Source: Xanthomonas sp. GPE 39 | Lineage (GTDB): Bacteria; Pseudomonadota; Gammaproteobacteria; Xanthomonadales; Xanthomonadaceae | Direction: 5' to 3' | DNA length: 64,000 bases | Assembly: GCF_000963005.1 (NCBI RefSeq) | Contig: NZ_JZHZ01000007.1 | Coordinates: forward strand, 1,880,848 to 1,944,847 | In this document: in pieces, positions 37,410 through 45,956 of the stretch | Layout: every line of letters starts with the position of its first letter | Position numbering within the stretch: the first letter of the stretch is position 1 | Program-made: the position numbers and the translations under genes | Notes under the pieces: model-generated | Told to the model about the DNA's origin: nothing | Database searches by the model: none | Seen by the model: only the letters and a program-made list of their open reading frames with translations

Positions 37410-38265
37410 CCTGAATCTGGATTCCGGCGGTTTTTCCGCCCTGCCACACCTGGAGTACGTTGCATTGCGCGGCCCGGATGCAGTCGCCTTTGCTCACGCT
37501 CAGTTCGCCAACGACGTGCAAGCACTGCAAGTGGGCCAGTGGCAATGGAACGCCTGGCTCACCACGAAAGGCCGGGTGATCGTGCTGTTCGCGCTGTTGC
37601 GACAGGCAGAGGACACGCTGCTGGCTTTGCTGCCCGATGGCGGCGCAGCCGAACTGGCCACGGCGCTGGGCCGCTTCGTGTTCCGGCGCAAGCTGCGCAT
37701 CGCCGCCGAAGACGATCTGCGCGCCCACGGCCGGCTGAGCCTGCCGGCGCAGGCACACGGGGCGCTGTCGGCGACCGGCGAGGACGGGGCAATCGAGCTG
37801 GACATGGGAGGCGATGGCCTGCCGCGCACGCTACGCATGTTGCCGGCGCAGGCCAGCCATGCGGCCGAGCAGAGCGTCTTGGATGCTTGGCGCGAGGCCG
37901 ACCTGCGCCTGGGCTTGGCCCGGCTGGACCCGACCCAGCGCGAACAATGGACCCCGCAACAACTCGGGCTGGACCGGCTGCACGCCTTCAGCGTCAAAAA
38001 GGGCTGTTATCCGGGCCAGGAAATCGTCGCCCGCACCCATTTCCTGGGCAAGGCCAAACGTGGGTTGCAATTATTGGAACTGGAGGTCCCGGTCGCAGCC
38101 GGTACGCCGGTCCTGCGCGAAGGCGAGACAATCGGCAGCGTAGTCAGCCCTGCCGGCACGCTGGCGCTGGCGGTACTGCCACTGGAAGAGGCACCGCCCA
38201 ACGGCCTACAAGTCCAAGCACGCACCGCGCACTGGCAGCCACTGCGCGAAGGGCTGGCACGCTGA
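37399..38265 (+). CDS. ygfZ: Folate-binding Fe-S cluster repair protein YgfZ
   Basis: A 288-aa GcvT-like protein with the diagnostic KGCYPGQE motif (about residues 203-210), whose Cys is essential in YgfZ. The family uses tetrahydrofolate to sustain certain Fe-S enzymes. GTG start at 37399, with no strong Shine-Dalgarno. It is divergent from the sdh operon, itself rich in Fe-S clients. Confidence 0.93.
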   Translation: MPDNLNLDSGGFSALPHLEYVALRGPDAVAFAHAQFANDVQALQVGQWQWNAWLTTKGRVIVLFALLRQAEDTLLALLPDGGAAELATALGRFVFRRKLRIAAEDDLRAHGRLSLPAQAHGALSATGEDGAIELDMGGDGLPRTLRMLPAQASHAAEQSVLDAWREADLRLGLARLDPTQREQWTPQQLGLDRLHAFSVKKGCYPGQEIVARTHFLGKAKRGLQLLELEVPVAAGTPVLREGETIGSVVSPAGTLALAVLPLEEAPPNGLQVQARTAHWQPLREGLAR

Positions 38266-38339
38266 GCGCCGCGCCCGCCATGCAGCCACGGCCACATGCG
38301 AGCCGTCGCGCGCGGCGCCGTGGCAATGCCCGCGCACCT

Positions 38340-39428
38340 TCAGGCTGCCGCCAGCCGATTGCCGCTGTCGGGATCGAAGAAATGCAGCGCCGCGCCGCGT
38401 ACCGCCACCGGCAGATGCTCGCCCAGCCCTGGCAGCGCGCGCGGCGCGACCCGCATCACCAACGGTTGCGCACCATGGCGAAGGTTGACGAAAATCTCGT
38501 TACCGACCGGCTCCACCACATCGACGATCGCATCGAATCCTCCCTGTCCAGCCTCGCTAGGCTGCAGATGCTCAGGACGCACGCCGATCGCGATCTGCCG
38601 ACCAATCCACTGCGGCGCGACCTGCGCGCCCGGCAACGGTACCCGACTGGCGTCGGCCAGTTGCAACTGCAAGCCGTCGTCTTCGAGCAATTGCCCACGC
38701 AGCACGTTCATTGCCGGACTGCCAAGGAAGCCCGCCACGAACAGATTGGCCGGGCGCTCGTACAGTGCCATCGGCGCATCGATCTGCTGGATGACCCCAT
38801 CCTTGAGCACAACGATACGCTGCCCCAGGGTCATCGCCTCGACCTGATCGTGGGTGACGTAAATCATGGTGGTGCCGAGTTTGCGATGCAGCTGCGCGAT
38901 CTCGGTGCGCACCGTGTGGCGCAGCTTGGCATCCAGGTTGGAAAGCGGCTCGTCGAGCAGGAACACCGCAGGCTCGCGCACCAGCGCTCGGCCCAGGGCC
39001 ACGCGCTGACGCTGGCCACCAGACATGGCGCGCGGCAACTTGTCCAGCATCGGGGTCAGGCCAAGGGTCTGCGCGGCGGCGGCCACGCGCTGACGAATGA
39101 CCGCCTTGCTCTCCCCACGCAACTTGAGCCCAAACGCCAGGTTCTCGGCCACGGTCATGTGCGGATACAAAGCATAGCTCTGAAACACCATGGCGATGTC
39201 GCGATCCTTCGGCGCCACCTCATTGACCACACGCTCGCCGATACGCAATTGGCCGCCGCTGATCTCCTCCAGGCCGGCGATCATCCGCAGCAACGTGGAC
39301 TTGCCGCAGCCCGACGGCCCGACCAGCACCATCAGCTCGCCATCGGCCACGTCAAAACTGGCCCCCTGCACGGCCACCTGACCGTTGTCGTAGACCTTGC
39401 GAATGTTGTCCAGTCGTACTTCGGCCAT
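38340..39428 (-). CDS. MalK/UgpC-type sugar ABC transporter ATPase
   Basis: A 362-aa ATPase with Walker A GPSGCGKST (about residues 38-46), signature MSGGQRQRVALGRAL, Walker B VFLLDEPLSNLD and a C-terminal TOBE/OB regulatory domain (about 240-360), as in MalK, UgpC and MsmX. No permease or binding protein lies nearby, so it may energise several sugar importers, as MsmX does. It faces away from the adjacent sugar-catabolic operon. Confidence 0.92.
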   Translation of the reverse strand: MAEVRLDNIRKVYDNGQVAVQGASFDVADGELMVLVGPSGCGKSTLLRMIAGLEEISGGQLRIGERVVNEVAPKDRDIAMVFQSYALYPHMTVAENLAFGLKLRGESKAVIRQRVAAAAQTLGLTPMLDKLPRAMSGGQRQRVALGRALVREPAVFLLDEPLSNLDAKLRHTVRTEIAQLHRKLGTTMIYVTHDQVEAMTLGQRIVVLKDGVIQQIDAPMALYERPANLFVAGFLGSPAMNVLRGQLLEDDGLQLQLADASRVPLPGAQVAPQWIGRQIAIGVRPEHLQPSEAGQGGFDAIVDVVEPVGNEIFVNLRHGAQPLVMRVAPRALPGLGEHLPVAVRGAALHFFDPDSGNRLAAA

Positions 39429-39843
39429 CGTGCGGTATCCGGTTTACGGCAAGAGAAACAGGCTGCCGCCGGTCCCGCCCGAAGGCGGTGCATGCGTATG
39501 CCCATGCGGGTCGCATCGTGCCGGCTCAGCGGCAACAATGACCCTCGATACGGTATTCTGACATGCAACCGTTTCCACGATCCGCCCTTGCCCCGCGGGA
39601 GGTCCTGTACGTGATTGGCCGCCACCGATCCGGCGCGCGACGCATCAGGACGCTGCTGCTTGAGGCATTAGAGAGGTATCCTCAGAGGTCTTGCAGTCGT
39701 ATTCCTCTCTCGCATCGCACGCTCGCGCCCGACGACCATCCCCCGTTGTGCCTTCGTCTGCGCCGCAGAACAGATACCGTCTGCGCCCGCCACACGCTTC
39801 ACCAACGCCACGCAACTAAAACCAGCCACTAGTGATTGACGAC
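39429..39843. other. Control region between the MalK-type gene and zwf
   Basis: No gene recognised. It must hold the divergent promoters of the ATPase gene and the zwf operon. A 7-bp inverted repeat AGAGAGG/CCTCTCT (39670-39676 and 39704-39710) could be an operator for a sugar-responsive regulator; this is only a suggestion. Confidence 0.4.
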
Positions 39844-41307
39844 ATGTCACCCGAAACCGAAATCCGGTCGATGCACGATACCCTCCTGTTGTTCGGCGCC
39901 ACCGGCGACCTGGCCCAGCGCTACCTGTTCCCATCGCTACTGCGCATGCTCGACGATGGCTTCCTGGCGGACGATTTCCGCATTCGCGCGCTGGCACTGT
40001 CGCCGCACGATACCGCCAAGTTCCACGCGCTGCTCAAGCCGCGCCTGCACGCGGCGATGCCACAGATCGACGAGTCCATCGTGCAGGCACTGCTGGCCCG
40101 CATCGACTACCGCTCGGTGGACCTGCGTAACCCAGAATCGGTCGCCGACGCAGTGCGCGACCTGAGCGCGCGCAAGTGCGTGAGTTACCTGGCGATCCCG
40201 CCGGGGCTCTACATCAGCACCTGCCAGGGTCTGGCCTTGGGCGGCGCGCTGGCCGCGCCGAACCGTCTGATGCTGGAAAAGCCGATCGGCCACGACTCGG
40301 ACAACGCACACGAGATCCTGCAATCGATCGGCGCGCTGATCGACGAAGACCGCGTGTTCCGCCTGGATCACTACCTGGGCAAGGCGGCGGTGCAGAACCT
40401 GATCGCCCTACGCTTCGGCAACACGCTGCTGGAAGCGGTGTGGAACCGCAACTACATCGAGTCGGTGGATATTCTGGTCGCCGAAAGCGAAGGCGTGGAT
40501 GGCCGCGACGCCTACTATGCGCGCTCGGGCGCACTGCGCGACATGGTGCAAAGCCATATCCTGCAGTTGCTATGTCTGGTGGCGATGGAGCCACCGGCCT
40601 CACTGGAAGCGGACCGTATCCGCGACGAGAAGGTCAAGGTGCTGCGCGCGTTGCGTCCGCTGGAGGCAGCCCACGCCGCGCGCGACAGCGTGCGCGGGCG
40701 CTACACCGCCGGCACCGTCAATGGCGAGCCGGCGCAGGCTTACCAGCCACCGGAAGGCAGCGACGTGGAGACCTTCGTCGCAGTCACCGCCCACATCGAC
40801 AACTGGCGCTGGGCCGGGGTGCCGTTCCGGCTATGTACCGGCAAACGCATGGCCGAGCGCTCCACCCGCGTGGTGGTCACGCTCAAGCCGGTCACCCACT
40901 GGCTGTTCGAACGGCCGACCGCGCAACAGGCGACGCCGAACCGGCTGACCTTCCAGTTGCAACCCCAGGAAAATATCGAACTGGACCTGATGAGCAGCCT
41001 GGCCGGCCCGGAATGGGGCGCACTGGAGCTGCAGCCGCTGGAACTGGAACTATCGGTGCCGACCGGGTTACACCGACGCATCGCCTACGAGCGCCTGATG
41101 CTCGACGCACTCAACGGCAACCACGCGCTGTTCGTGCGCGACGACGAAGTGCGCGCCGCCTGGGCCTGGATCGACAGCGTCAGCGACGCGTGGGCGCAGG
41201 CACGGCTGCCCTTGCAGCTCTATCCGGCCGGCAGTTGGGGGCCGCAGGAAGCGCAAGCCTACGTCTCGGCCACTCCCCCCAAACCCGTGCCGCGAGACAC
41301 ACCATGA
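39844..41307 (+). CDS. zwf: Glucose-6-phosphate 1-dehydrogenase
   Basis: A 487-aa NADP-linked enzyme feeding glucose-6-phosphate into the Entner-Doudoroff and pentose phosphate pathways. The dinucleotide motif FGATGDLAQR is near residue 16. The substrate motif reads RLDHYLGKAAVQN, where most G6PDs have GKE; the catalytic His/Asp are kept. ATG at 39844 preferred; a GTG four codons upstream or MHDTLLL ten residues on are alternatives. It overlaps glk by 4 bp. Confidence 0.95.
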   Translation: MSPETEIRSMHDTLLLFGATGDLAQRYLFPSLLRMLDDGFLADDFRIRALALSPHDTAKFHALLKPRLHAAMPQIDESIVQALLARIDYRSVDLRNPESVADAVRDLSARKCVSYLAIPPGLYISTCQGLALGGALAAPNRLMLEKPIGHDSDNAHEILQSIGALIDEDRVFRLDHYLGKAAVQNLIALRFGNTLLEAVWNRNYIESVDILVAESEGVDGRDAYYARSGALRDMVQSHILQLLCLVAMEPPASLEADRIRDEKVKVLRALRPLEAAHAARDSVRGRYTAGTVNGEPAQAYQPPEGSDVETFVAVTAHIDNWRWAGVPFRLCTGKRMAERSTRVVVTLKPVTHWLFERPTAQQATPNRLTFQLQPQENIELDLMSSLAGPEWGALELQPLELELSVPTGLHRRIAYERLMLDALNGNHALFVRDDEVRAAWAWIDSVSDAWAQARLPLQLYPAGSWGPQEAQAYVSATPPKPVPRDTP

Positions 41308-42311
41308 GTGCACCGCAGCGACCAGTCCTGGTCGCGGACATCGGCGGCACCAACGCGCGCTTCGCCCTCGCCGACCTGGACGCCTCCACCCCGCTGCTCA
41401 ACGACAGCACCCAGACCTATGCAGTGGTGGACTTTCCATCGCTAGGCGACGCCGCCCGTCACTACCTGGAGCAGACCGGCGTGGACGCGCGCAGTGGCGT
41501 GTTCGCAGTGGCCGGGCGGGTGGACGGGGACGAAGCACGCATCACCAACCATCCCTGGGTGATCTCGCGTTCGCGTACCGGCAGCATGCTCGGCTTCGAC
41601 GTTCTGCACCTGATCAACGACTTCGCCGCGCAAGCGATGGCGATCAACCTGCTGCAACCGCAGGACGTGGTCCAGGTTGGTGGCGCGAGCTGGAGTCCGG
41701 CGACAATCGAGATGTCGCGCAACTACGCCGTGATCGGTCCTGGCACCGGCCTGGGCGTCGGCGGCCTGCTGGTGCGTGGTGGCCGCAGCTATCCGCTGGA
41801 AACCGAGGGCGGGCACGTCAGCTTTCCGCCGGGCACGCCAGAAGAAATCCGCATTCTGGAGCTGCTCTCGCAGCAGTTCGGCCGCGTTTCCAACGAACGC
41901 CTGGTCTGCGGCCCGGGCCTGGTCAACATCCACCGCGCGCTCAGCGAGATAGCTGGCGACGATCCGGGCCCACTGAAACCGGAAGACATTTCCGCGCGCG
42001 CCGCCCATGGCGACTACCGCGCCATGCGTACCATTCAAGTGTTTTGCGCGGTCTTCGGCGCCATCGCCGGGGATTTGGTTCTGGTGCATGGCGCCTGGGA
42101 CGGGGTCTTCCTGACCGGCGGGTTGGTGCCGAGGATGCTCGACGCAATCCAGAACTCCGGTTTCCGCCAGCGCTTCGAGCATAAAGGCCGCTTTTCTTCG
42201 ATCATGGCGCGGGTACCCTCGCTGGCGGTGATCCACCCTCGTCCCGGCCTGCTCGGCGCCGCTGCCTATGCAGTGGATGTCGCGCGGCAATCTCCAGGAG
42301 CCATGGCATGA
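41304..42311 (+). CDS. glk: Glucokinase
   Basis: A 335-aa ROK-unrelated, GlkA-type glucokinase. The phosphate loop ADIGGTNARF is at residues 11-20, the catalytic Asp in INDFAAQAMA, the glycine loop GPGTGLGVGG, and EGGHVSF near the sugar site. It phosphorylates free glucose for Zwf. It overlaps zwf and pgl by 4 bp on each side, forming one translationally coupled unit. Confidence 0.95.
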   Translation: MSAPQRPVLVADIGGTNARFALADLDASTPLLNDSTQTYAVVDFPSLGDAARHYLEQTGVDARSGVFAVAGRVDGDEARITNHPWVISRSRTGSMLGFDVLHLINDFAAQAMAINLLQPQDVVQVGGASWSPATIEMSRNYAVIGPGTGLGVGGLLVRGGRSYPLETEGGHVSFPPGTPEEIRILELLSQQFGRVSNERLVCGPGLVNIHRALSEIAGDDPGPLKPEDISARAAHGDYRAMRTIQVFCAVFGAIAGDLVLVHGAWDGVFLTGGLVPRMLDAIQNSGFRQRFEHKGRFSSIMARVPSLAVIHPRPGLLGAAAYAVDVARQSPGAMA

Positions 42312-43027
42312 GCGCCACGTTGTCCGACCGCATCACCCTGATCCGCTACGACGATCCAGACGAATGGATCGACGCGGCTGCGGCCGAGATCGGCAACGCG
42401 TTAGCAGAGGAAATCCAACGCCGCGGTAGTGCGCGCCTGCTGCTTTCCGGCGGCACCACACCGGCGCCGGTGTACCAGGCGCTGGCCGAACTGCCGCTGG
42501 ATTGGTCCAAGCTGGAGGTCGGCCTGGTCGACGAACGCTGGCTGTCGCCGCAGGACAGCGATAGCAATGCCTATCTGATCCGACACAGCCTGCTGGACCG
42601 CGCCGAGGAGGCACGCTTCGAACCGCTGGTGCGTGTCGGTAAGCCGCTGCAGGATTGCGTGCATGCTGCCAACCTGCACGCCCAACACGCGCCGGCCGCG
42701 TGCGTGGCGGTGCTGGGTATGGGCGGCGACGGCCACACGGCTTCGCTATTCCCCGGCGCCACCGACCTGAACAAGGCCCTGACCACCCAGCTCCCCTACG
42801 CCGCGTTGGATGCCACCGGCTGCCCCGGAGCCAATACTTGGCCGCGGCGCATCACCCTGACACCAGCCGGCCTGGCACCAATCGGTCAGCGCTTGTTGCT
42901 GTTGCGCGGCAAGCAGAAACTGCAGGTGCTGGAGCATGCGCTAGCCGGCAACGATCCACACGAATTCCCGATCCGCGTCGCGTTCGATACGCCGGGTGCG
43001 CGTTTGCGCGTGCACTGGTGCGAGTAG
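42308..43027 (+). CDS. pgl: 6-phosphogluconolactonase
   Basis: A 239-aa SugarP-isomerase-fold lactonase of the DevB type, with LLLSGGTTP (about residues 43-51), VDERW and GMGGDGHTASLFPG, which hold the phosphate and catalytic residues. It hydrolyses the product of Zwf. It overlaps glk by ATGA and is followed by edd after 106 bp. Confidence 0.95.
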   Translation: MSATLSDRITLIRYDDPDEWIDAAAAEIGNALAEEIQRRGSARLLLSGGTTPAPVYQALAELPLDWSKLEVGLVDERWLSPQDSDSNAYLIRHSLLDRAEEARFEPLVRVGKPLQDCVHAANLHAQHAPAACVAVLGMGGDGHTASLFPGATDLNKALTTQLPYAALDATGCPGANTWPRRITLTPAGLAPIGQRLLLLRGKQKLQVLEHALAGNDPHEFPIRVAFDTPGARLRVHWCE

Positions 43028-43133
43028 TCGAGCCGGGACGCTGGACCCGATGCCCCGGACCCGGAACAGCCCCGTGCACCAGCCGCTGTTCCCGGATCCC
43101 CGGACCCTACCCTCTCCGTAACCATTTCAGCCA

Positions 43134-45050
43134 ATGACCCTGCATCCCAAACTTCATGCGATCACCGAGCGTATCCGCGTACGCAGTGCGCCGTCGCGGC
43201 ACGCCTACCTGGCCGGCATCGACGCCGCACTGCGCGACGGGCCATTTCGCAGCCGCCTGAGTTGCGGCAACCTCGCCCACGGTTTCGCCGCCTGCGGGCC
43301 CACCGACAAGAGTCGCCTCGAAGGCGGGATCACCCCGAACCTCGGCATCATCACCGCCTACAACGACATGCTCTCGGCACACCAGCCGTTTGAGCACTAC
43401 CCGGAACTGATCCGCAACACCGCCCGCGCGCTTGGCGCCACCGCACAAGTGGCGGGCGGTGTCCCGGCGATGTGCGACGGTGTGACGCAAGGCCGGCCGG
43501 GCATGGAGCTGTCGCTGTTCTCGCGCGACGCGATCGCACAAGCCACCGCTATCGGCCTGAGCCACGACATGTTCGACACCAGCCTGTATCTGGGCGTGTG
43601 CGACAAGATCGTGCCGGGTTTGCTGATTGGCGCACTGGCCTTCGGGCACCTGCCAGCGATATTCGTTCCTGCCGGCCCGATGCCACCCGGCATTCCCAAC
43701 AAACAAAAAGCCGAAGTACGCGAGCGTTACGCCGCCGGTCAGGCCACCCGCGAGGAGTTACTGGCAGCCGAGTCGGCCTCCTACCATGCCCCTGGCACCT
43801 GTACTTTCTACGGTACCGCCAACTCCAACCAGGTGCTGCTGGAAGCGATGGGCGTGCAACTCCCCGGCGCATCCTTCGTCAATCCTGGCACCCCGCTGCG
43901 CGAAGCACTGACCCAACAGGCGACCGAACGCGCGCTGCGCATCACCGCGCTGGGCAACGACTTTCGCCCGCTTGGCCGTCTCATCGACGAGCGTGCCATC
44001 GTCAACGCCGTGGTTGCACTGATGGCCACCGGCGGTTCCACCAACCACACCATCCACTGGCTGGCGGTGGCGCGTGCGGCCGGCATCGTGCTGACCTGGG
44101 ACGACCTGGACGCCCTGTCGCAAATGGTGCCGCTGCTGGCCCGCGTGTATCCGAACGGCGACGCCGACGTGAACCACTTCGCTGCCGCCGGCGGCATCGG
44201 CTTCGTGTTCCGCGAGTTGATGGACGCTGGACTGATGCACGACGACTTGCCCACCGTGGTCCCCGGTGGCATGCGCGCCTACGCCGACGAGCCATGCGTG
44301 CGAAACGGCGCGCTGGCCTACGCGCCGAGCCCGGCCAAGAGCGGCGATGAAGCCGTCGTGCGACCGGCCGCCAACCCGTTCGAAGCGCAAGGCGGCTTGC
44401 GCCTGTTACGCGGCAACCTCGGTCGCTCGCTGATCAAGCTATCGGCAGTGAAACCGCAATTCCGCACCATCGAGGCACCGGCGGTCGTCATCGATGCGCC
44501 GCAGGCGCTGAACAAACTGCACGCCGCTGGCGCGCTGCCGCACGATTTTGTGGTCGTGCTGCGCTACCAGGGTCCGCGCGCCAATGGCATGCCCGAACTG
44601 CACTCGCTGGCGCCACTCCTGGGCCTGTTGCAGAACCAGGGCCGGCGCGTGGCGTTGGTCACCGACGGACGTTTGTCCGGCGCCTCGGGCAAGTTCCCGG
44701 CAGCCATCCACGTCACCCCGGAAGCAGCGCGTGGCGGCCCCATCGCCTGCGTGCGCGAAGGCGATATCGTGCGCCTGGACGGCGAAGCCGGCACCCTGGA
44801 AGTGCTGGTGGACGCCAGCGAATGGGCTGCACGCACGCCAGCGCCAAACACCGCGCCAGCCGCGCACGACATCGGCCGCAATCTGTTCGGGATCAACCGC
44901 CGCGTGGTCGGCCCCGCCGACCAAGGTGCGCTCTCGATCTCCTGTGGCCCACCTGCGGCCGACGGCGACCTGTGGAACTACGACGCCGAGTACGAACTTG
45001 GACACGACGCCGAAGCCGCTGCCGCACCACACGAGGCCAAGGACGCCTGA
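43134..45050 (+). CDS. edd: 6-phosphogluconate dehydratase
   Basis: A 638-aa IlvD/Edd-family [4Fe-4S] dehydratase forming KDPG from 6-phosphogluconate. [28 protein letters not shown] and [11 protein letters not shown] appear in family order, and the cluster cysteines are present. The C-terminal swivelling domain has [11 protein letters not shown]. With eda it forms the Entner-Doudoroff core. Confidence 0.97.
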   Translation: MTLHPKLHAITERIRVRSAPSRHAYLAGIDAALRDGPFRSRLSCGNLAHGFAACGPTDKSRLEGGITPNLGIITAYNDMLSAHQPFEHYPELIRNTARALGATAQVAGGVPAMCDGVTQGRPGMELSLFSRDAIAQATAIGLSHDMFDTSLYLGVCDKIVPGLLIGALAFGHLPAIFVPAGPMPPGIPNKQKAEVRERYAAGQATREELLAAESASYHAPGTCTFYGTANSNQVLLEAMGVQLPGASFVNPGTPLREALTQQATERALRITALGNDFRPLGRLIDERAIVNAVVALMATGGSTNHTIHWLAVARAAGIVLTWDDLDALSQMVPLLARVYPNGDADVNHFAAAGGIGFVFRELMDAGLMHDDLPTVVPGGMRAYADEPCVRNGALAYAPSPAKSGDEAVVRPAANPFEAQGGLRLLRGNLGRSLIKLSAVKPQFRTIEAPAVVIDAPQALNKLHAAGALPHDFVVVLRYQGPRANGMPELHSLAPLLGLLQNQGRRVALVTDGRLSGASGKFPAAIHVTPEAARGGPIACVREGDIVRLDGEAGTLEVLVDASEWAARTPAPNTAPAAHDIGRNLFGINRRVVGPADQGALSISCGPPAADGDLWNYDAEYELGHDAEAAAAPHEAKDA

Positions 45051-45136
45051 GCGACTACCGTAGCTCCGACCAACCCCACCCTGCCCCAGGCCACTCGCGG
45101 CCTGGGCCTAGACGCGTACATCAATCAGAGACCCTC

Positions 45137-45790
45137 ATGACCATCGCCGAACACCAGACCAAGGCCGAGCAATTGCTGCGCGCGGCCGGCATCCTGCCCG
45201 TCGTGACCGTGCACAGCCTGGAAGAAGCACGCCGCGTCTCTGCCGCGCTGCTGGAAGGCGGACTGCCGGCAATCGAACTGACCCTGCGCACGCCCGTTGC
45301 CTTGGAAGCGCTGGCAATGCTCAAGCGCGAATTGCCGGATATCGTCATCGGTGCCGGCACGGTACTCAACGCGAGTCAGTTGCAGCAATCGATCGATGCC
45401 GGCGCCGATTTCATCGTGACCCCGGGCACCACGCCGATGCTGGCCGAGGCATTGGCGCGAGCGCCCCTGCCGGTGGTGCCAGGCGCGGGCACGCCGAGCG
45501 AACTGATGGCACTGATGGAGCGTGGTTTCCGCGTGTGCAAGCTATTCCCGGCCTCGGCGGTCGGCGGCCTGGCAATGCTCAAGGGACTGGCCGGTCCGCT
45601 GGCCGACTTGAAACTATGCCCCACCGGTGGAATCGGCGAGAGCACGGCTGCCGAATATCTGACGCAACCGAACGTGGTCTGCATCGGTGGCTCGTGGATG
45701 GTGCCGAAAGAGTGGCTAGCCAACGGCCAGTGGGACAAGGTCCGCGAGAGCTCCGCCAAGGCGGCGGCGATCGTCGCCGGAACCCGGTAA
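45137..45790 (+). CDS. eda: KDPG aldolase
   Basis: A 217-aa class I aldolase cutting KDPG into pyruvate and glyceraldehyde-3-phosphate. The base Glu is in AIELTLRT, GAGTV follows, and the Schiff-base Lys is in CKLFPAS. It ends the zwf-glk-pgl-edd-eda operon. Its 3' end faces virB4, 166 bp away, the boundary between core and T4SS DNA. Confidence 0.97.
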   Translation: MTIAEHQTKAEQLLRAAGILPVVTVHSLEEARRVSAALLEGGLPAIELTLRTPVALEALAMLKRELPDIVIGAGTVLNASQLQQSIDAGADFIVTPGTTPMLAEALARAPLPVVPGAGTPSELMALMERGFRVCKLFPASAVGGLAMLKGLAGPLADLKLCPTGGIGESTAAEYLTQPNVVCIGGSWMVPKEWLANGQWDKVRESSAKAAAIVAGTR

Positions 45791-45956
45791 AGTCAACAAG
45801 TCCGAATCGCAACAACACTACAATGCGGAGCGGCCGGAGTTATACAGCCACTCAGCGGCAGCTCTGCATGTAGCACTGTTCAAACGCATCCACTGAATGA
45901 CTAAGAGCCAGTGCTAATCGGAAAAAGCCTGGCAATCACCATCTGGACAGGCACCG

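Noticed and set aside
40176-41303. N-terminal extension of glk reaching back through zwf
   Set aside because: The extension reads zwf out of frame; the natural GlkA start MSAPQRPVLVADIGG overlaps the zwf stop by 4 bp.
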